64,000 nt of DNA from assembly GCF_002109495.1 (NCBI RefSeq), contig NZ_LVJN01000018.1, positions 534,958 to 598,957 of the forward strand, given 5' to 3'. Source of the stretch: Magnetofaba australis IT-1. GTDB lineage: Bacteria > Pseudomonadota > Magnetococcia > Magnetococcales > Magnetococcaceae. Made by a program: the position numbers and the translations under genes. The notes below the pieces were generated by a model that ran no database searches, had not been told where the DNA came from, and saw only the letters and a program-made list of their open reading frames with translations. Positions 27,787-37,089 of this stretch are shown piece by piece. Within the stretch, counting starts at the first letter, position 1. Every line of letters starts with the position of its first letter.

Positions 27787-29421
27787 TCAAGCGCCGACGT
27801 CGTAGCCAGGGATCTTGGCGGGATCGACATCGTCGATCTGTTTCGGATCCAGATACTCTTCGGCATAGCGCAGGAACACTTTGTCATCGATGAAGACTTG
27901 AAACAGATCGGCGTCGACGTGCTGGTCCTTTTTCATGAAGCCGAGAATCTTGAGCGCCTGGGAGAGGGTTTTGCCCTCTTTATAAGGACGGTCGCGCGCC
28001 GTGAGCGCCTCAAACACGTCGGCGATGGCCATAATGCGCGCCTGCACCGACATCTGATCTTTGGTCAGGCCGTTGGGATAGCCGGTGCCGATGAGCGTTT
28101 CATGGTGATTGCCGGCAATCTCCGGCACGCATTTGAGGTGGTTGGGGAAGGGGATCGCCGAGAGCATCTTGATGGTGGCCACCACATGGTGGTTGATGAT
28201 CTCACGCTCCTCTTTGGTGATGGTGCCGCGGGCGATGTTAAGGTTGTAGACCTCGTCATCAGAGAGGAACGGCGCATCCTCGCCTTGTTCATTCACATAA
28301 GCGTGCTTGGCGATGGCGCGCACGCGCTCCTGGTGTTCATCGGACATGAATTCGCCGCCAATATTGGCGGTGCGGATGAATTCACGGTCGTCATCCAGTT
28401 GCGCGATCTTATCGTTATACTCGGCTTCCAGTTGCGCAGCGTGTTCGGCGTCGCCACCCTGCATGGCGGCCAGTTTGGCCTCCAACATGGCGATTTTGGC
28501 GTCGCGTTTAAGCACCTCAAAGCGGTGATCCACCAGATGCACACGGTCGAAGATGGTCTCCAGCTTGGTGGCTTTGTCCACCACCTCGGTGGGCGTAGTG
28601 ACCTTGCCGCAGTCGTGCAACCAGGCCGCGATCTTCAGTTCGTACATCTGCTCTTCGGTAAGCTTGAAGGCCGCCAGTTCGCCGTAATCGGAGCGACTGG
28701 CGGCGTCGGCCAACATCTCCGCCAACACCGGCACGCGGTGGCAGTGGCCGCCGGTGTAGGGGGACTTGTCGTCAATCGCGTTAGCGATGGCTTGGATGAA
28801 GGCTTCGAAGAGTTTCTTCAGATCGTTGATCAGACGCTGGTTGGTGAGCGCGATGGCCGCCTGGGAGGCGAGGGACTCGGCCAGCTGTTGGTCTTCGATG
28901 GTGAAGGCGCGGATTTGATTGTCGCCGAGATTTTTGGCGTTGATCAGCTGCAGCACGCCGATGAGGTCGTTTTCGTGGTTCTTCAACGGCACGGTGAGGA
29001 ACGACTGCGAGCGGTAGCCGGTCTTCTGGTCGAATGCGCGGGTGCCGGAGAAGTCGAAGCCTTCGGCCTCATAGGCGTCGGGCACATTGACCGTTTCGCC
29101 TTTGATGGCCGCATAGGCGGCGATCATCTGCAAGTTGGGCTGATCATTCTTATACAGCGGCAGAGTAGGGAAGTTGATCGGCACTCCGGTGGTGCCGCCC
29201 ATGGCGATGCCCAGCGAGTCGGTGCGGATGATCTCGAACTTGAGTTGCCCATCTTCAGTTGCGCTATAGAGGGTTCCGGCGTCGGCGTTGGTCAGCTCCT
29301 TGGCGCCAAGCAGAATGGTCTCCAACAGGCGATTGGTGTCCTTCTCCGACGACAGCGCAATGCCGATCTCGTTGAGTTTCTCAATCCGTTTGAGGAAGTC
29401 GTCCTGGGCTTGCATGTTCAC
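27787..29421 (-). CDS. GAF-HD-GYP cyclic-di-GMP phosphodiesterase-like protein
   Basis: A soluble 544-residue protein. Residues 10-195 form a GAF sensor domain. An HD-GYP domain follows, with H226 in GGHCHRV, the HD pair at 269-270 in WLHDCGK, NHH at 410-412, HHE at 439-441 and GTGYP at 445-449. HD-GYP proteins hydrolyse cyclic di-GMP. Here the usual GSGYP box reads GTGYP, and about 100 residues, partly coiled coil (AMLEAKLAAMQ), are inserted between the HD pair and the second metal-binding half. The start is a GTG with AAGGAG five bases upstream; an ATG two codons later is the alternative. The gene has no operon partner. Confidence 0.9.
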   Translation of the reverse strand: MNMQAQDDFLKRIEKLNEIGIALSSEKDTNRLLETILLGAKELTNADAGTLYSATEDGQLKFEIIRTDSLGIAMGGTTGVPINFPTLPLYKNDQPNLQMIAAYAAIKGETVNVPDAYEAEGFDFSGTRAFDQKTGYRSQSFLTVPLKNHENDLIGVLQLINAKNLGDNQIRAFTIEDQQLAESLASQAAIALTNQRLINDLKKLFEAFIQAIANAIDDKSPYTGGHCHRVPVLAEMLADAASRSDYGELAAFKLTEEQMYELKIAAWLHDCGKVTTPTEVVDKATKLETIFDRVHLVDHRFEVLKRDAKIAMLEAKLAAMQGGDAEHAAQLEAEYNDKIAQLDDDREFIRTANIGGEFMSDEHQERVRAIAKHAYVNEQGEDAPFLSDDEVYNLNIARGTITKEEREIINHHVVATIKMLSAIPFPNHLKCVPEIAGNHHETLIGTGYPNGLTKDQMSVQARIMAIADVFEALTARDRPYKEGKTLSQALKILGFMKKDQHVDADLFQVFIDDKVFLRYAEEYLDPKQIDDVDPAKIPGYDVGA

Positions 29422-29871
29422 GGAGGCTCCTTGGCGAATAGCAAAGCGCCGAGCAGGCTGAAAATGGGGGTATCCGTCAGGCTAGCGCCAGAATGTGTGC
29501 GGCAACCTGATGATAAGATAAAAAAGATCCACACCATTATAGACAAAACTGCGTCTATCACCAGCATCCGCGCAAGAGTTTTGCAGGATTTGATGGGTGA
29601 CAGCCCCATCTATCTGATTTCAAATGGGATCCCTGATATGGAATTCCGCATTACCGTATTTGACATAATACATCTTATGCGTCTTTAGGGCCCAGGGGCG
29701 GCGCCAGGGCCTTCTGCGGCTTGCCCTGGGGCGCTTTGCGTCCTACACTGGCGCGCCTGTGTATCTGAATGCAGACGATGTTATGTCAAATGCCATTACA
29801 ACTCATTTGACGTCATCGGCTGGCCAGTGTTCCCGATTACGCCATCATAAATCCCATGAGAGTCTGACGCC
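29422..29871. other. 450-nt divergent intergenic region
   Basis: The gap separates the HD-GYP gene (leftward) from metG (rightward). It holds a perfect minus-strand -10 box inside a dyad (29536-29558), an inverted GC repeat near 29690-29735 and an 8-bp dyad, GTCAAATG with CATTTGAC, at about 29784-29809. I see no coding sequence in it. Confidence 0.6.
29536..29558 (-). promoter_or_regulatory. Possible promoter -10 and operator dyad for HD-GYP gene
   Basis: The minus strand has a perfect TATAAT (29536-29541). It overlaps the inverted repeat ATAGAC-8 nt-GTCTAT at 29539-29558. No good -35 box is seen 16-18 nt upstream, so an activator-dependent promoter is one reading. The HD-GYP start is 115 nt downstream. 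Confidence 0.35.
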
Positions 29872-31956
29872 ATGCGCCGAATTCTGGTCACCAGCGCCTT
29901 GCCGTACGCCAACGGTCACATCCATTTGGGCCATCTGGTCGAATACGTGCAAACCGACATCTGGACCCGATTCCACAAACTGATGGGACGCGACTGCGTC
30001 TATGTCTGCGCCGATGACACCCATGGCACGCCCATCATGCTGCGCGCGCAAAAAGAAGGCGTTTCGCCGGATGATCTGGTGGCGCGCATGCACGACGAGC
30101 ATCTGGCGGATTTCCGCGCCTTTGGCATCGGTTTTGACGAGTACTACACCACCAACTCACCGGAGAATCGCACGCTCTCCGAAGAGGTCTATCTGAAGAA
30201 CCGCGACGCCGGCCACATCCACACCAACACGGTGCGTCAGGCCTACTGTGAACATGACGGCATGTTTCTGCCGGATCGCTTCATTCGCGGCATCTGTCCC
30301 AGCTGCGGCGCCGAGGATCAGTATGGCGACAGCTGCGAAGTGTGCAGCGCCACCTACTCGCCCACCGACCTCAAAGAGGCCCGTTGCGCCGTGTGCGGCT
30401 CCGCCCCGGTGGAGAAAGAGTCTGAGCACTACTTCTTCAAACTGGCCGACTTCGACGCATTTTTGCGGGATTGGACCGCATCAGGCGCGTTGCAGCCGGA
30501 GATGGCGCGCAAACTGGGCGAATGGTTTGAAGCGGGCCTGCGCGACTGGGACATCTCCCGTGACGGCCCGTACTTTGGCTTTGAGATTCCCGATGCGCCG
30601 GGCAAGTACTTCTATGTGTGGTTGGACGCGCCCATCGGTTACATGGCCTCCACGCAGAAGTTCTGTGAGCGCACTGGCGCCGATTTCGACGCCTACTGGC
30701 GCCGCGCAGACGAAACCGAGGTGTATCACTTCATCGGTAAGGATATTCTCTACTTCCACACCCTGTTCTGGCCGGCGATGCTGCATGGCGCAGGCTTTCG
30801 CACCCCCAACGCAGTGTTCGCCCACGGCTTTTTGACCGTGGACGGACAGAAGATGTCCAAATCCCGCGGCACCTTCATCAATGCGCGCAAATATCTGGAG
30901 TTTCTGAACCCGGAATATCTGCGCTACTACTACGCCTCCAAACTCACCGCGCGGGTGGACGATATCGACCTCAGTCTGGAGGACTTTGTCGCCAAGGTGA
31001 ACAGCGACCTGGTGGGCAAGGTGGTGAATCTGGCCTCGCGCACCGCCGGGTTCATTCACAAGCGCTTTGAGGGTCGTTTGTCCGACGCCTACCCGCAGGA
31101 TGACGAGGGGCTGTTTGCCCGATTTGCCGCTGCAGGAGAAGAGATCGCCGGTCTCTATGAGAGCCGCGAGTACGCCAAGGCGATGCAGGCGATTATGCGT
31201 CTGGCTGACGAAGCCAACCGCTTTGTGGAGAGCCGCGCGCCGTGGACCATGGCCAAGGACCCGGAACAGGCCGAGGCGCTGCACGGGGTGTGCAGCATCA
31301 CGCTGAACCTGTTCCGTAGCTTGATCATCTATCTCAAACCGGTGCTGCCGGGATTGGCCGCCAAGGTGGAGGCGTTCCTGGACGCCGAGCCGCTGGTGTG
31401 GGCCGACGCCGCCACACCGCTGAGCAATCACCAAATCAAGAAGTTCAAACACCTGATGACCCGGGTGGAGACGGACCGCGTGGATGCGCTGGTGGCCGCT
31501 TCCAAAGAGGAGTCCCCCTCCCCTGCCCCGGCGTCGAATTCCACCGCAACCCAGAGCAAAACGGACGACAAGACAATGGCGGAACAAGAGCAGAGCAAAC
31601 GCCCCGAAGCGTGCGGCCAGCCGCTGGCCGATGAGATCGACATCAACGCCTTTATGGCGGTGGATCTGCGCGTGGCGCGCATTGAAGAGGTCAATCATGT
31701 GGAGGGCGCCGACAAGCTGATTCAGATGACCCTGGACGTGGGCGATCTGGGCAAGCGCAACGTGTTTGCGGGCATCAAGTCCGCCTATGCGCCGGAGGAT
31801 CTGGTGGGGCGCCTGACGGTGATGGTGGCCAATCTTAAGCCGCGCAAAATGCGCTTTGGCCTCTCCGAAGGGATGGTGCTGGCGGCAGGCGATGGCGCGG
31901 GCATCTACATCCTGACGCCGGATAACGGCGCCGCGCCGGGGATGCGCATCAAGTAA
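29872..31956 (+). CDS. metG: Methionyl-tRNA synthetase
   Basis: MetG charges tRNA-Met. The 694-residue enzyme has the class I motif [11 protein letters not shown] at residues 11-21 and KMSKS near 326. The zinc-knuckle cysteines are C142, C145, C155 and C158, with a second pair at C172/C175. The C-terminal domain from about 590 is the dimerising EMAP II/Arc1p-like tRNA-binding domain ([20 protein letters not shown]), joined by a low-complexity linker rich in Ser, Pro and Thr. It is the long E. coli type. A strong terminator follows. Confidence 0.97.
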   Translation: MRRILVTSALPYANGHIHLGHLVEYVQTDIWTRFHKLMGRDCVYVCADDTHGTPIMLRAQKEGVSPDDLVARMHDEHLADFRAFGIGFDEYYTTNSPENRTLSEEVYLKNRDAGHIHTNTVRQAYCEHDGMFLPDRFIRGICPSCGAEDQYGDSCEVCSATYSPTDLKEARCAVCGSAPVEKESEHYFFKLADFDAFLRDWTASGALQPEMARKLGEWFEAGLRDWDISRDGPYFGFEIPDAPGKYFYVWLDAPIGYMASTQKFCERTGADFDAYWRRADETEVYHFIGKDILYFHTLFWPAMLHGAGFRTPNAVFAHGFLTVDGQKMSKSRGTFINARKYLEFLNPEYLRYYYASKLTARVDDIDLSLEDFVAKVNSDLVGKVVNLASRTAGFIHKRFEGRLSDAYPQDDEGLFARFAAAGEEIAGLYESREYAKAMQAIMRLADEANRFVESRAPWTMAKDPEQAEALHGVCSITLNLFRSLIIYLKPVLPGLAAKVEAFLDAEPLVWADAATPLSNHQIKKFKHLMTRVETDRVDALVAASKEESPSPAPASNSTATQSKTDDKTMAEQEQSKRPEACGQPLADEIDINAFMAVDLRVARIEEVNHVEGADKLIQMTLDVGDLGKRNVFAGIKSAYAPEDLVGRLTVMVANLKPRKMRFGLSEGMVLAAGDGAGIYILTPDNGAAPGMRIK

Positions 31957-32027
31957 GGCCCCTCCCCTGGCCTGCCAATGCTGACGGGCCATCGCCAAAC
32001 CCTTGGCGTGCTGTTGCACAATCAAAG

Positions 32028-32062
32028 AAAAGGCCCGCCAGAATGAATCTGGCGGGCCTTTT
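32028..32062. terminator. Bidirectional terminator between metG and PilZ-like gene
   Basis: A perfect 15-bp stem (32028-32042 with 32048-32062), five-base loop and A/T runs at both ends. It lies between the convergent stops of metG and the PilZ-like gene, so it can serve both. Confidence 0.88.
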
Positions 32063-32096
32063 CCTATTTGCCACAGGCGTGATGGCGAAGCGGTGG

Positions 32097-32909
32097 TTAG
32101 TCCTTAAACAGGCGGGTGCGTTTTTTCAACGTCTGCCGCTGCACCCACGCCACCATCTCTTCAATCTGTTTGGCCAATTCATAATTCCCAATCATGAAGC
32201 GGCAACGGTAGCCGGTATAGCCCTCTTTGGAGAACTCGCCAATGAGCATGGCGTCGATGCGGATGGGTTTGCCTTCGGGCCAGTGAATCACCACTTCAGA
32301 GCGCGAGCCGTCGGTGATGCGCGGCAGATCCTTTTTCACCGGATAGAAGGCGAGCCCGCCCGTGCCAATGTCATACGCTTTGGCGTCGAACTTCACCCCG
32401 GAGGGACGAATAATCTCCAGATTCAGCGCCCACTTTGGATCGATCTTGGCGCGAATGACCGCGCGTTTTTGCGGCTCCTGCTCCAGTTTGGCGGGAAAGC
32501 TGAGCTGGATGATTTTCGATTCGCGCACCTTCTGGAAGCGCAAGCGCGCTCTCACCAAGGTGGTGTCGGTGAACATCTGCGCATCCACGTAGACGGCGTT
32601 GCGGATCTTGATGTTGCCGATGGGCGGGTCAAGCGCAGCGATGAGAACGTAGCGCGCCTCTTTCAGATAGATCGTGTTCTCGTGTTCGCGCTCAAAATAG
32701 GTGTAATAGGTAAACGGATCCTGTTCGCCAATGGTCAATTGGACGGGAAGATTGTCCTCAATGGCCTTGATGATGATGGAGATGATCTTCTCGACATCAT
32801 CAACCGTGCCCTCTTTGAGGAGCTTTGCGGCGGCGTCCTCCTGCTTGTCCCCTTTGCCGGAGATCAAGCTTTTGAGGAAGCCCTTGCCTTTGCTTTTGCC
32901 CGAAGACAC
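32097..32909 (-). CDS. PilZ-domain-like protein
   Basis: A 270-residue soluble protein. The C-terminal half looks like a PilZ domain, with an RAVIR segment near residue 149 (RxxxR) and DIGTGGLAF near 180 in the place of the usual (D/N)xSxxG. The N-terminal half, with a charged lysine-rich start (SSGKSKGKGFLKSLISGKG), resembles YcgR-type flagellar brake regions only loosely. PilZ domains bind cyclic di-GMP. The serine-to-threonine change in the second motif leaves binding uncertain. The start is a GTG with a weak ribosome site. A promoter fits 70 nt upstream. Confidence 0.7.
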   Translation of the reverse strand: MSSGKSKGKGFLKSLISGKGDKQEDAAAKLLKEGTVDDVEKIISIIIKAIEDNLPVQLTIGEQDPFTYYTYFEREHENTIYLKEARYVLIAALDPPIGNIKIRNAVYVDAQMFTDTTLVRARLRFQKVRESKIIQLSFPAKLEQEPQKRAVIRAKIDPKWALNLEIIRPSGVKFDAKAYDIGTGGLAFYPVKKDLPRITDGSRSEVVIHWPEGKPIRIDAMLIGEFSKEGYTGYRCRFMIGNYELAKQIEEMVAWVQRQTLKKRTRLFKD

Positions 32910-32982
32910 GTGACGTCAATCCCGTTTGGAAAGCCTAAGCAGGGTTGCGCCAATTGACGCTTTCCCGCACCAGACACATGCG

Positions 32983-33011
32983 CATATACTATCGGTTGTT
33001 GCGCGCGTCAA
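32983..33011 (-). promoter_or_regulatory. Candidate sigma-70 promoter for PilZ-like gene
   Basis: On the minus strand, TTGACG (33006-33011) is separated by 17 nt from TATATG (32983-32988). The gene starts 74 nt downstream. The -35 box is five of six and the -10 box four of six. Confidence 0.5.
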
Positions 33012-33103
33012 CTTGATGAAATCTGCGCCTTCGTCAGACAAATGGCTTGCTTGACGAGGTATGCGCCAAGGATTGAGCAAGTTTGACGCCAGTTCCTCCC
33101 AAT

Positions 33104-34498
33104 CTATCCGACTCTATCGAGATCGCGCGCTCGGAACGCCACTCCCAACTCATCTTGCGCGATGCGTTGACACGCCGCGATGTCCACGCCGTCCAAACCA
33201 TCAATGGCGGTGGCGGTGACATGGGGCACATGGCGCTTCACAGCCGAAATAAATTGTTTCACCGCAGCGTAGGAATCTTCAAAAGCGGGCTGACAATGGC
33301 GATCATAAACCGCCTGCTCCTGAGCGTTCAATGAAATGGAGACTGAATCGATGAGTCCGGCAAAGCGCGGGGTGACATCTTCGCCATACACCCGGTTGGC
33401 CAGTCCATCGGTATTCAAACGCACCCGCTTGCCCATCTCCTGAATGCGTTTCGCCAGCGCCAGCATCACCCCCAGACGCAAAGTGGGCTCGCCATAGCCG
33501 CAGAACACCACTTCGGAATAGGCCGTCAAATCCCCCATGGCGCGGACCACCTCCTCTTCTGATGGCGCGCTCTTGAGCGTCAGGTCGTAGTCATGCACCT
33601 GCGGGCTGCTCCACTTGGGACAAAACGCGCACTTGAGGGTGCAGCCTTGGGTGATGTTCAAATAGAGCTTGTCGCCAATAGGATAGGCCAGGAGCCCCTT
33701 ATCGGAGACCGCTTGCTGGGCGCCGTATCCATCGGTAATGCGGAACAGTCGCAGGTAGTTGCGCGTGGTGGCCAGCGCCACCTCCTCCACATCCATATCA
33801 CGCGCCTGGGCGATCACCTCGGCCACCCGCGCCACATAGGCCGGTTCATTGCGTCCGCCACGATGCGGCGTTGGGGCCAGATAGGGCGAGTCGGTCTCAA
33901 TGAGGATGCGATCCAATGGCGCCCAGGCGACGATCTCACGCAAATTGGCGGCGTTGCGGAAGGAGATGATGCCGGAAAAAGAGAGTGAAAAACCGAAATC
34001 CAGCGCCCAACGCGCCATCTCCTCACTGCCGGTGAAGCAGTGAATCACGCCGCCGCAGCGGTCGGCGCCCTCCTCCTCCAGGATTTTGCGGGTATCCTCC
34101 TCTGCATCGCGGGTGTGCACCACCAGGGGCATTCCCTCCGCCACAGCGGCGCGGATGTGCAGCCGAAACGACTCCTGTTGCGCCTCACGGGGGGCCTTGT
34201 CGTAGAAGTAGTCCAGACCGGTCTCGCCGATGGCGATAACCCGCGGATCCTGACAACGCTGACGAATCTGATCAACAGTAATTGGTTCGAGACCGGCTTT
34301 GTGGGGATGCACGCCGGTGGTGGCGGTGACGCCGGAGCGACCCTCCGCCAGCGCCAACAGGGCGTCTGTTTCCGCCAGTGAGGTGGCGATGAGATTGATG
34401 TAACGCACGCCGCGCTCCTCGGCGCGGGCAAATACCGCTTCAATATCTGCGCTGAACGCATCAAATGTCAGATGCGCATGACTGTCCGCCAGCAACAT
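33104..34498 (-). CDS. TatD-family hydrolase fused to radical SAM domain
   Basis: A 464-residue fusion. Residues 1-255 are a TatD metal-dependent deoxyribonuclease-like domain with DSHAHL at the start, TGVHPH, GETGLDY, VVHTRDAEED, HCFTGS and ETDSPYLAPTPHRG. Residues from about 265 onward are a radical SAM domain with the cluster cysteines 286, 290 and 293 (CTLKCAFC) and a GYGEPTLR segment. The same pair of families occurs as adjacent or fused genes in other bacteria (TatD-associated radical SAM). The radical SAM substrate is not known. AGGAG precedes the ATG inside the end of ricT, three bases away, showing translational coupling. It closes the tmk-holB-ricT operon. Confidence 0.9.
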   Translation of the reverse strand: MLLADSHAHLTFDAFSADIEAVFARAEERGVRYINLIATSLAETDALLALAEGRSGVTATTGVHPHKAGLEPITVDQIRQRCQDPRVIAIGETGLDYFYDKAPREAQQESFRLHIRAAVAEGMPLVVHTRDAEEDTRKILEEEGADRCGGVIHCFTGSEEMARWALDFGFSLSFSGIISFRNAANLREIVAWAPLDRILIETDSPYLAPTPHRGGRNEPAYVARVAEVIAQARDMDVEEVALATTRNYLRLFRITDGYGAQQAVSDKGLLAYPIGDKLYLNITQGCTLKCAFCPKWSSPQVHDYDLTLKSAPSEEEVVRAMGDLTAYSEVVFCGYGEPTLRLGVMLALAKRIQEMGKRVRLNTDGLANRVYGEDVTPRFAGLIDSVSISLNAQEQAVYDRHCQPAFEDSYAAVKQFISAVKRHVPHVTATAIDGLDGVDIAACQRIAQDELGVAFRARDLDRVG

Positions 34499-34501
34499 GA
34501 A

Positions 34502-36043
34502 CTACTCTCCTGAGGCCCCGGATTGACCGCCGCTGGGCGGCGTCCCATTGGATGCATCACCGCCGCCGCCGCTTTTACGACGACGTCGACGACGCCGTTT
34601 GCGCGGCGCATCGGTCGCGCCACTGGGACTCTGTGCCTGGTGTTGAGCATTCTGTTCCCCGCCAGCGGGAGCCGTTTGCTGCTTCGTCGGGTTTTGCTCG
34701 CTGGGGGGATTGGAAGCGGCGCTGCTGGGATTTTGCGCGGCATCCGCGTTCTTATTGCGCCCGCGTCCACGACGGCGACGGCTTTTGCGTTTGCCGCCGC
34801 TGGCGGCCTCATCGCCCCCCTTTTGGGGGTCGTCTTGTGAGCTCTGCGTGGCGACGGCATCGCTCTTATTCTGTTGAGATGACAGACCAGCATCGTTGGA
34901 CGCACTGTTGGCCCCACGGGCGCCGCGTCGTTGGGGGCCGCGACCCTCTTCCCGACTGGATCTGCGCGAACCACCGCCGCTTTTACGCGTGCTCGGCGCG
35001 CTCGCCTCACCCTTTTCCGTTGTCTCATCGCCCTGTTGCGCCATGGCGGGCTGTGCTGCCGCCTCCTCCTGACCTGGACGCGTTTGCAGCAGATCATCCA
35101 GGGAGACCAGCGAGCGCCAGCCCCCCTCCACCGCCTGCACCTCGCCGGTGCGCGCAATGGGGTGAACGCAGCGCAACGTGACCTCTTGACCCTCTGAGGT
35201 AAACAGGCGGGACTTGGGCTTGGGCAGTCCTTTGCGCAATTCTGTATAGGTATCGTTCTCGTAAGCCAGACAACACATCAGGCGTCCGCAGATGCCGGAG
35301 ATGGCGTCCGGATTGAGCGACAGATCCTGGTTCTTGGCCATGCGCACGGAGACGGGATGAAACTTCTGCAGATGCTGCGCGCAGCACAAAGATTGGCCGC
35401 AAGCGCCCATGCCGCCCAGCATTTTGGCTTCGTCGCGCACCCCCACCTGACGCATCTCAATGCGCATTTGCAGCTCTTTGGAGAGCTCCTGCACCAGCTC
35501 ACGAAAATCCACGCGGGCGTCGGCGGTGAAGTGGAAGATCGCCTTGTTGGCGCCCTGCAGGGTCACCTTGGCCAGCTTCATGGGCAGCTTCTTCTGCCGA
35601 ATCATCACTTGGCAGGCGCGCTTGGCGTCGCGTTCGCGCTGCTCGCGCGTCTCCTGCGCATCGCGATCTTTGTCGGTCACAACGCGAATGATGCGCGTAA
35701 TGTGGCCGAAACCGGCGCGCTGTGCGGCCTCTGCGCTAGCGGGGATAATATGGTCGATGGCCCCGGTGATGACATCGCCAGCGCGGGTCTCCAGCAGCAC
35801 TTCATCGCCGCAATTGAGCTTGGCGATGCGGGATTTCACGCGATGAATGGCGCCGGAGCGTTGTAACTTCACGCCAACAACCCGGTGTGGACCATTGCGC
35901 GCGCCGCCATTGCGTCCGCGCTTCTGCCCACTCTGAGACGGCGAGTTGGACTCGGCTCGGTTGGATCCGGCTTGGCTGGACGGGGGCGGCGCAGCAGAAG
36001 CGCCGCCTTCTGATGAAGGCGGAGTGATGGGTGTTTCGCTCAT
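34502..36043 (-). CDS. PSP1-domain protein RicT/YaaT-like with long basic tail
   Basis: Residues 50-310 match the PSP1 family (RicT/YaaT). The six cysteines expected to hold iron-sulfur clusters are at 215, 220, 221, 252, 257 and 258, in CGQSLCC and CGRLMCC. In Bacillus RicT works with RicA and RicF to help RNase Y mature transcripts. This protein is 513 residues; the family is usually about 270-300. The excess is a low-complexity Ser/Pro N-terminus of about 50 residues and a 200-residue disordered tail with Arg/Lys runs (KSRRRRGRGRNK, RKRRRRRRRKS) that would favour RNA binding. It lies between holB and tatD, the order seen in many genomes. Confidence 0.85.
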   Translation of the reverse strand: MSETPITPPSSEGGASAAPPPSSQAGSNRAESNSPSQSGQKRGRNGGARNGPHRVVGVKLQRSGAIHRVKSRIAKLNCGDEVLLETRAGDVITGAIDHIIPASAEAAQRAGFGHITRIIRVVTDKDRDAQETREQRERDAKRACQVMIRQKKLPMKLAKVTLQGANKAIFHFTADARVDFRELVQELSKELQMRIEMRQVGVRDEAKMLGGMGACGQSLCCAQHLQKFHPVSVRMAKNQDLSLNPDAISGICGRLMCCLAYENDTYTELRKGLPKPKSRLFTSEGQEVTLRCVHPIARTGEVQAVEGGWRSLVSLDDLLQTRPGQEEAAAQPAMAQQGDETTEKGEASAPSTRKSGGGSRRSSREEGRGPQRRGARGANSASNDAGLSSQQNKSDAVATQSSQDDPQKGGDEAASGGKRKSRRRRGRGRNKNADAAQNPSSAASNPPSEQNPTKQQTAPAGGEQNAQHQAQSPSGATDAPRKRRRRRRRKSGGGGDASNGTPPSGGQSGASGE

Positions 36044-36079
36044 GGATGTGCGGTTCTCACCTCTGGCTGGATCGATGCG

Positions 36080-37089
36080 TCACGACGCCTGGCGCATAAC
36101 ACGGGCGGTGCGGATCAAGATCGTTTCCAGAGTCAACTGTTTGTTCAGATTGTAAACAGTCGCCTGCGCGCTGATGTTTTCAAACCACTGTAAATGGGCC
36201 AACCACAAGCGTGCGGCATGGACATTTTGGGGGTTGGACTCGTCTGCGCGCCGGTCCTGTAATTTTTCTGTTACGTTAGCATGAATCCGATCGCCAAGCC
36301 ATCCTTGAAGCGTATCCAGGGCGATAGGAAAAGCGCTTTTCTCCGCCCATTGCTCGGCGAACTGACACACCGCGCCCAAAGAGGCCTCGGGCAGGCGCTG
36401 TAACTGCTGAATAAAGCCCTCGCGTTTGGCCAGGGCGTCGCCATCGCACAGATCCAGCGCACGCTGGACTTGACCGCGCGCCGCCGCTGCGGCGCTGGCG
36501 CGGACAGTCGTCTCCTCCACCCCATGGGTGTGCAAAATGGCGTCAATCTCGGCAGGCTCCAGGGCGGAGAAGGTCACCTGCTGACAGCGGGAGCGGATGG
36601 TGGGCAGCAGCAGTCCCGGGCGCTGGGTGATGAGGATCAACAGCGACTGCGCAGGGGGCTCCTCCAGGGTTTTGAGCAGCGCATTGGCGGCGCTGGCGTT
36701 CATCTGCGCAGCGTCATCCACCAGGGCGATGCGCCACCCCCCTCCAGCGGCGACAGGGCGATATCGTGGATCAAGTCGCGCACCTGCTCCACCAGAATCT
36801 GCGTACGCCCCTCCTGTTTTTCCACCCGGCGGAAATCCGGGTGGGTGTCCGCCGCCACCTTGCGACAGCCAGCGCAAACGCCACAGGCAACGGCGCAATC
36901 ATTGGCGCGCATCAGGGGGTTATGACACAAGAGACTCTGCGCCAGGGCGATGGCGCTCATGCGCTTACCGACGCTGGGCGGCCCGCTCAACAACAGGGCG
37001 TGGGGCAGTCGGTCGGCGGCCTGGGCGGCTTGCAGACGGCGCAACTGCGGCGCGTGTCCGCCAATGGCGTCATACAGCGTTGCGGACAT
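36080..37089 (-). CDS. holB: DNA polymerase III delta' subunit HolB, with -1 frame change
   Basis: HolB is part of the clamp loader. The frame from 37089 gives the N-terminal AAA+ part, with Walker A GPPSVGKR and the zinc cysteines of CGVCAGC, but stops after 129 residues at 36700. The rest of the protein (WRIALVDDAAQMNASAANAL, then LLKTLEEPP and the IRSRCQQ sensor) lies in the -1 frame down to 36080. The change falls on a run of six Gs (36737-36742), where the zero frame reads G GGG GGT, a slippery heptamer. A sequencing error, a real mutation or programmed slippage would all look like this. The 5' end overlaps tmk by 20 nt. Confidence 0.85.
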
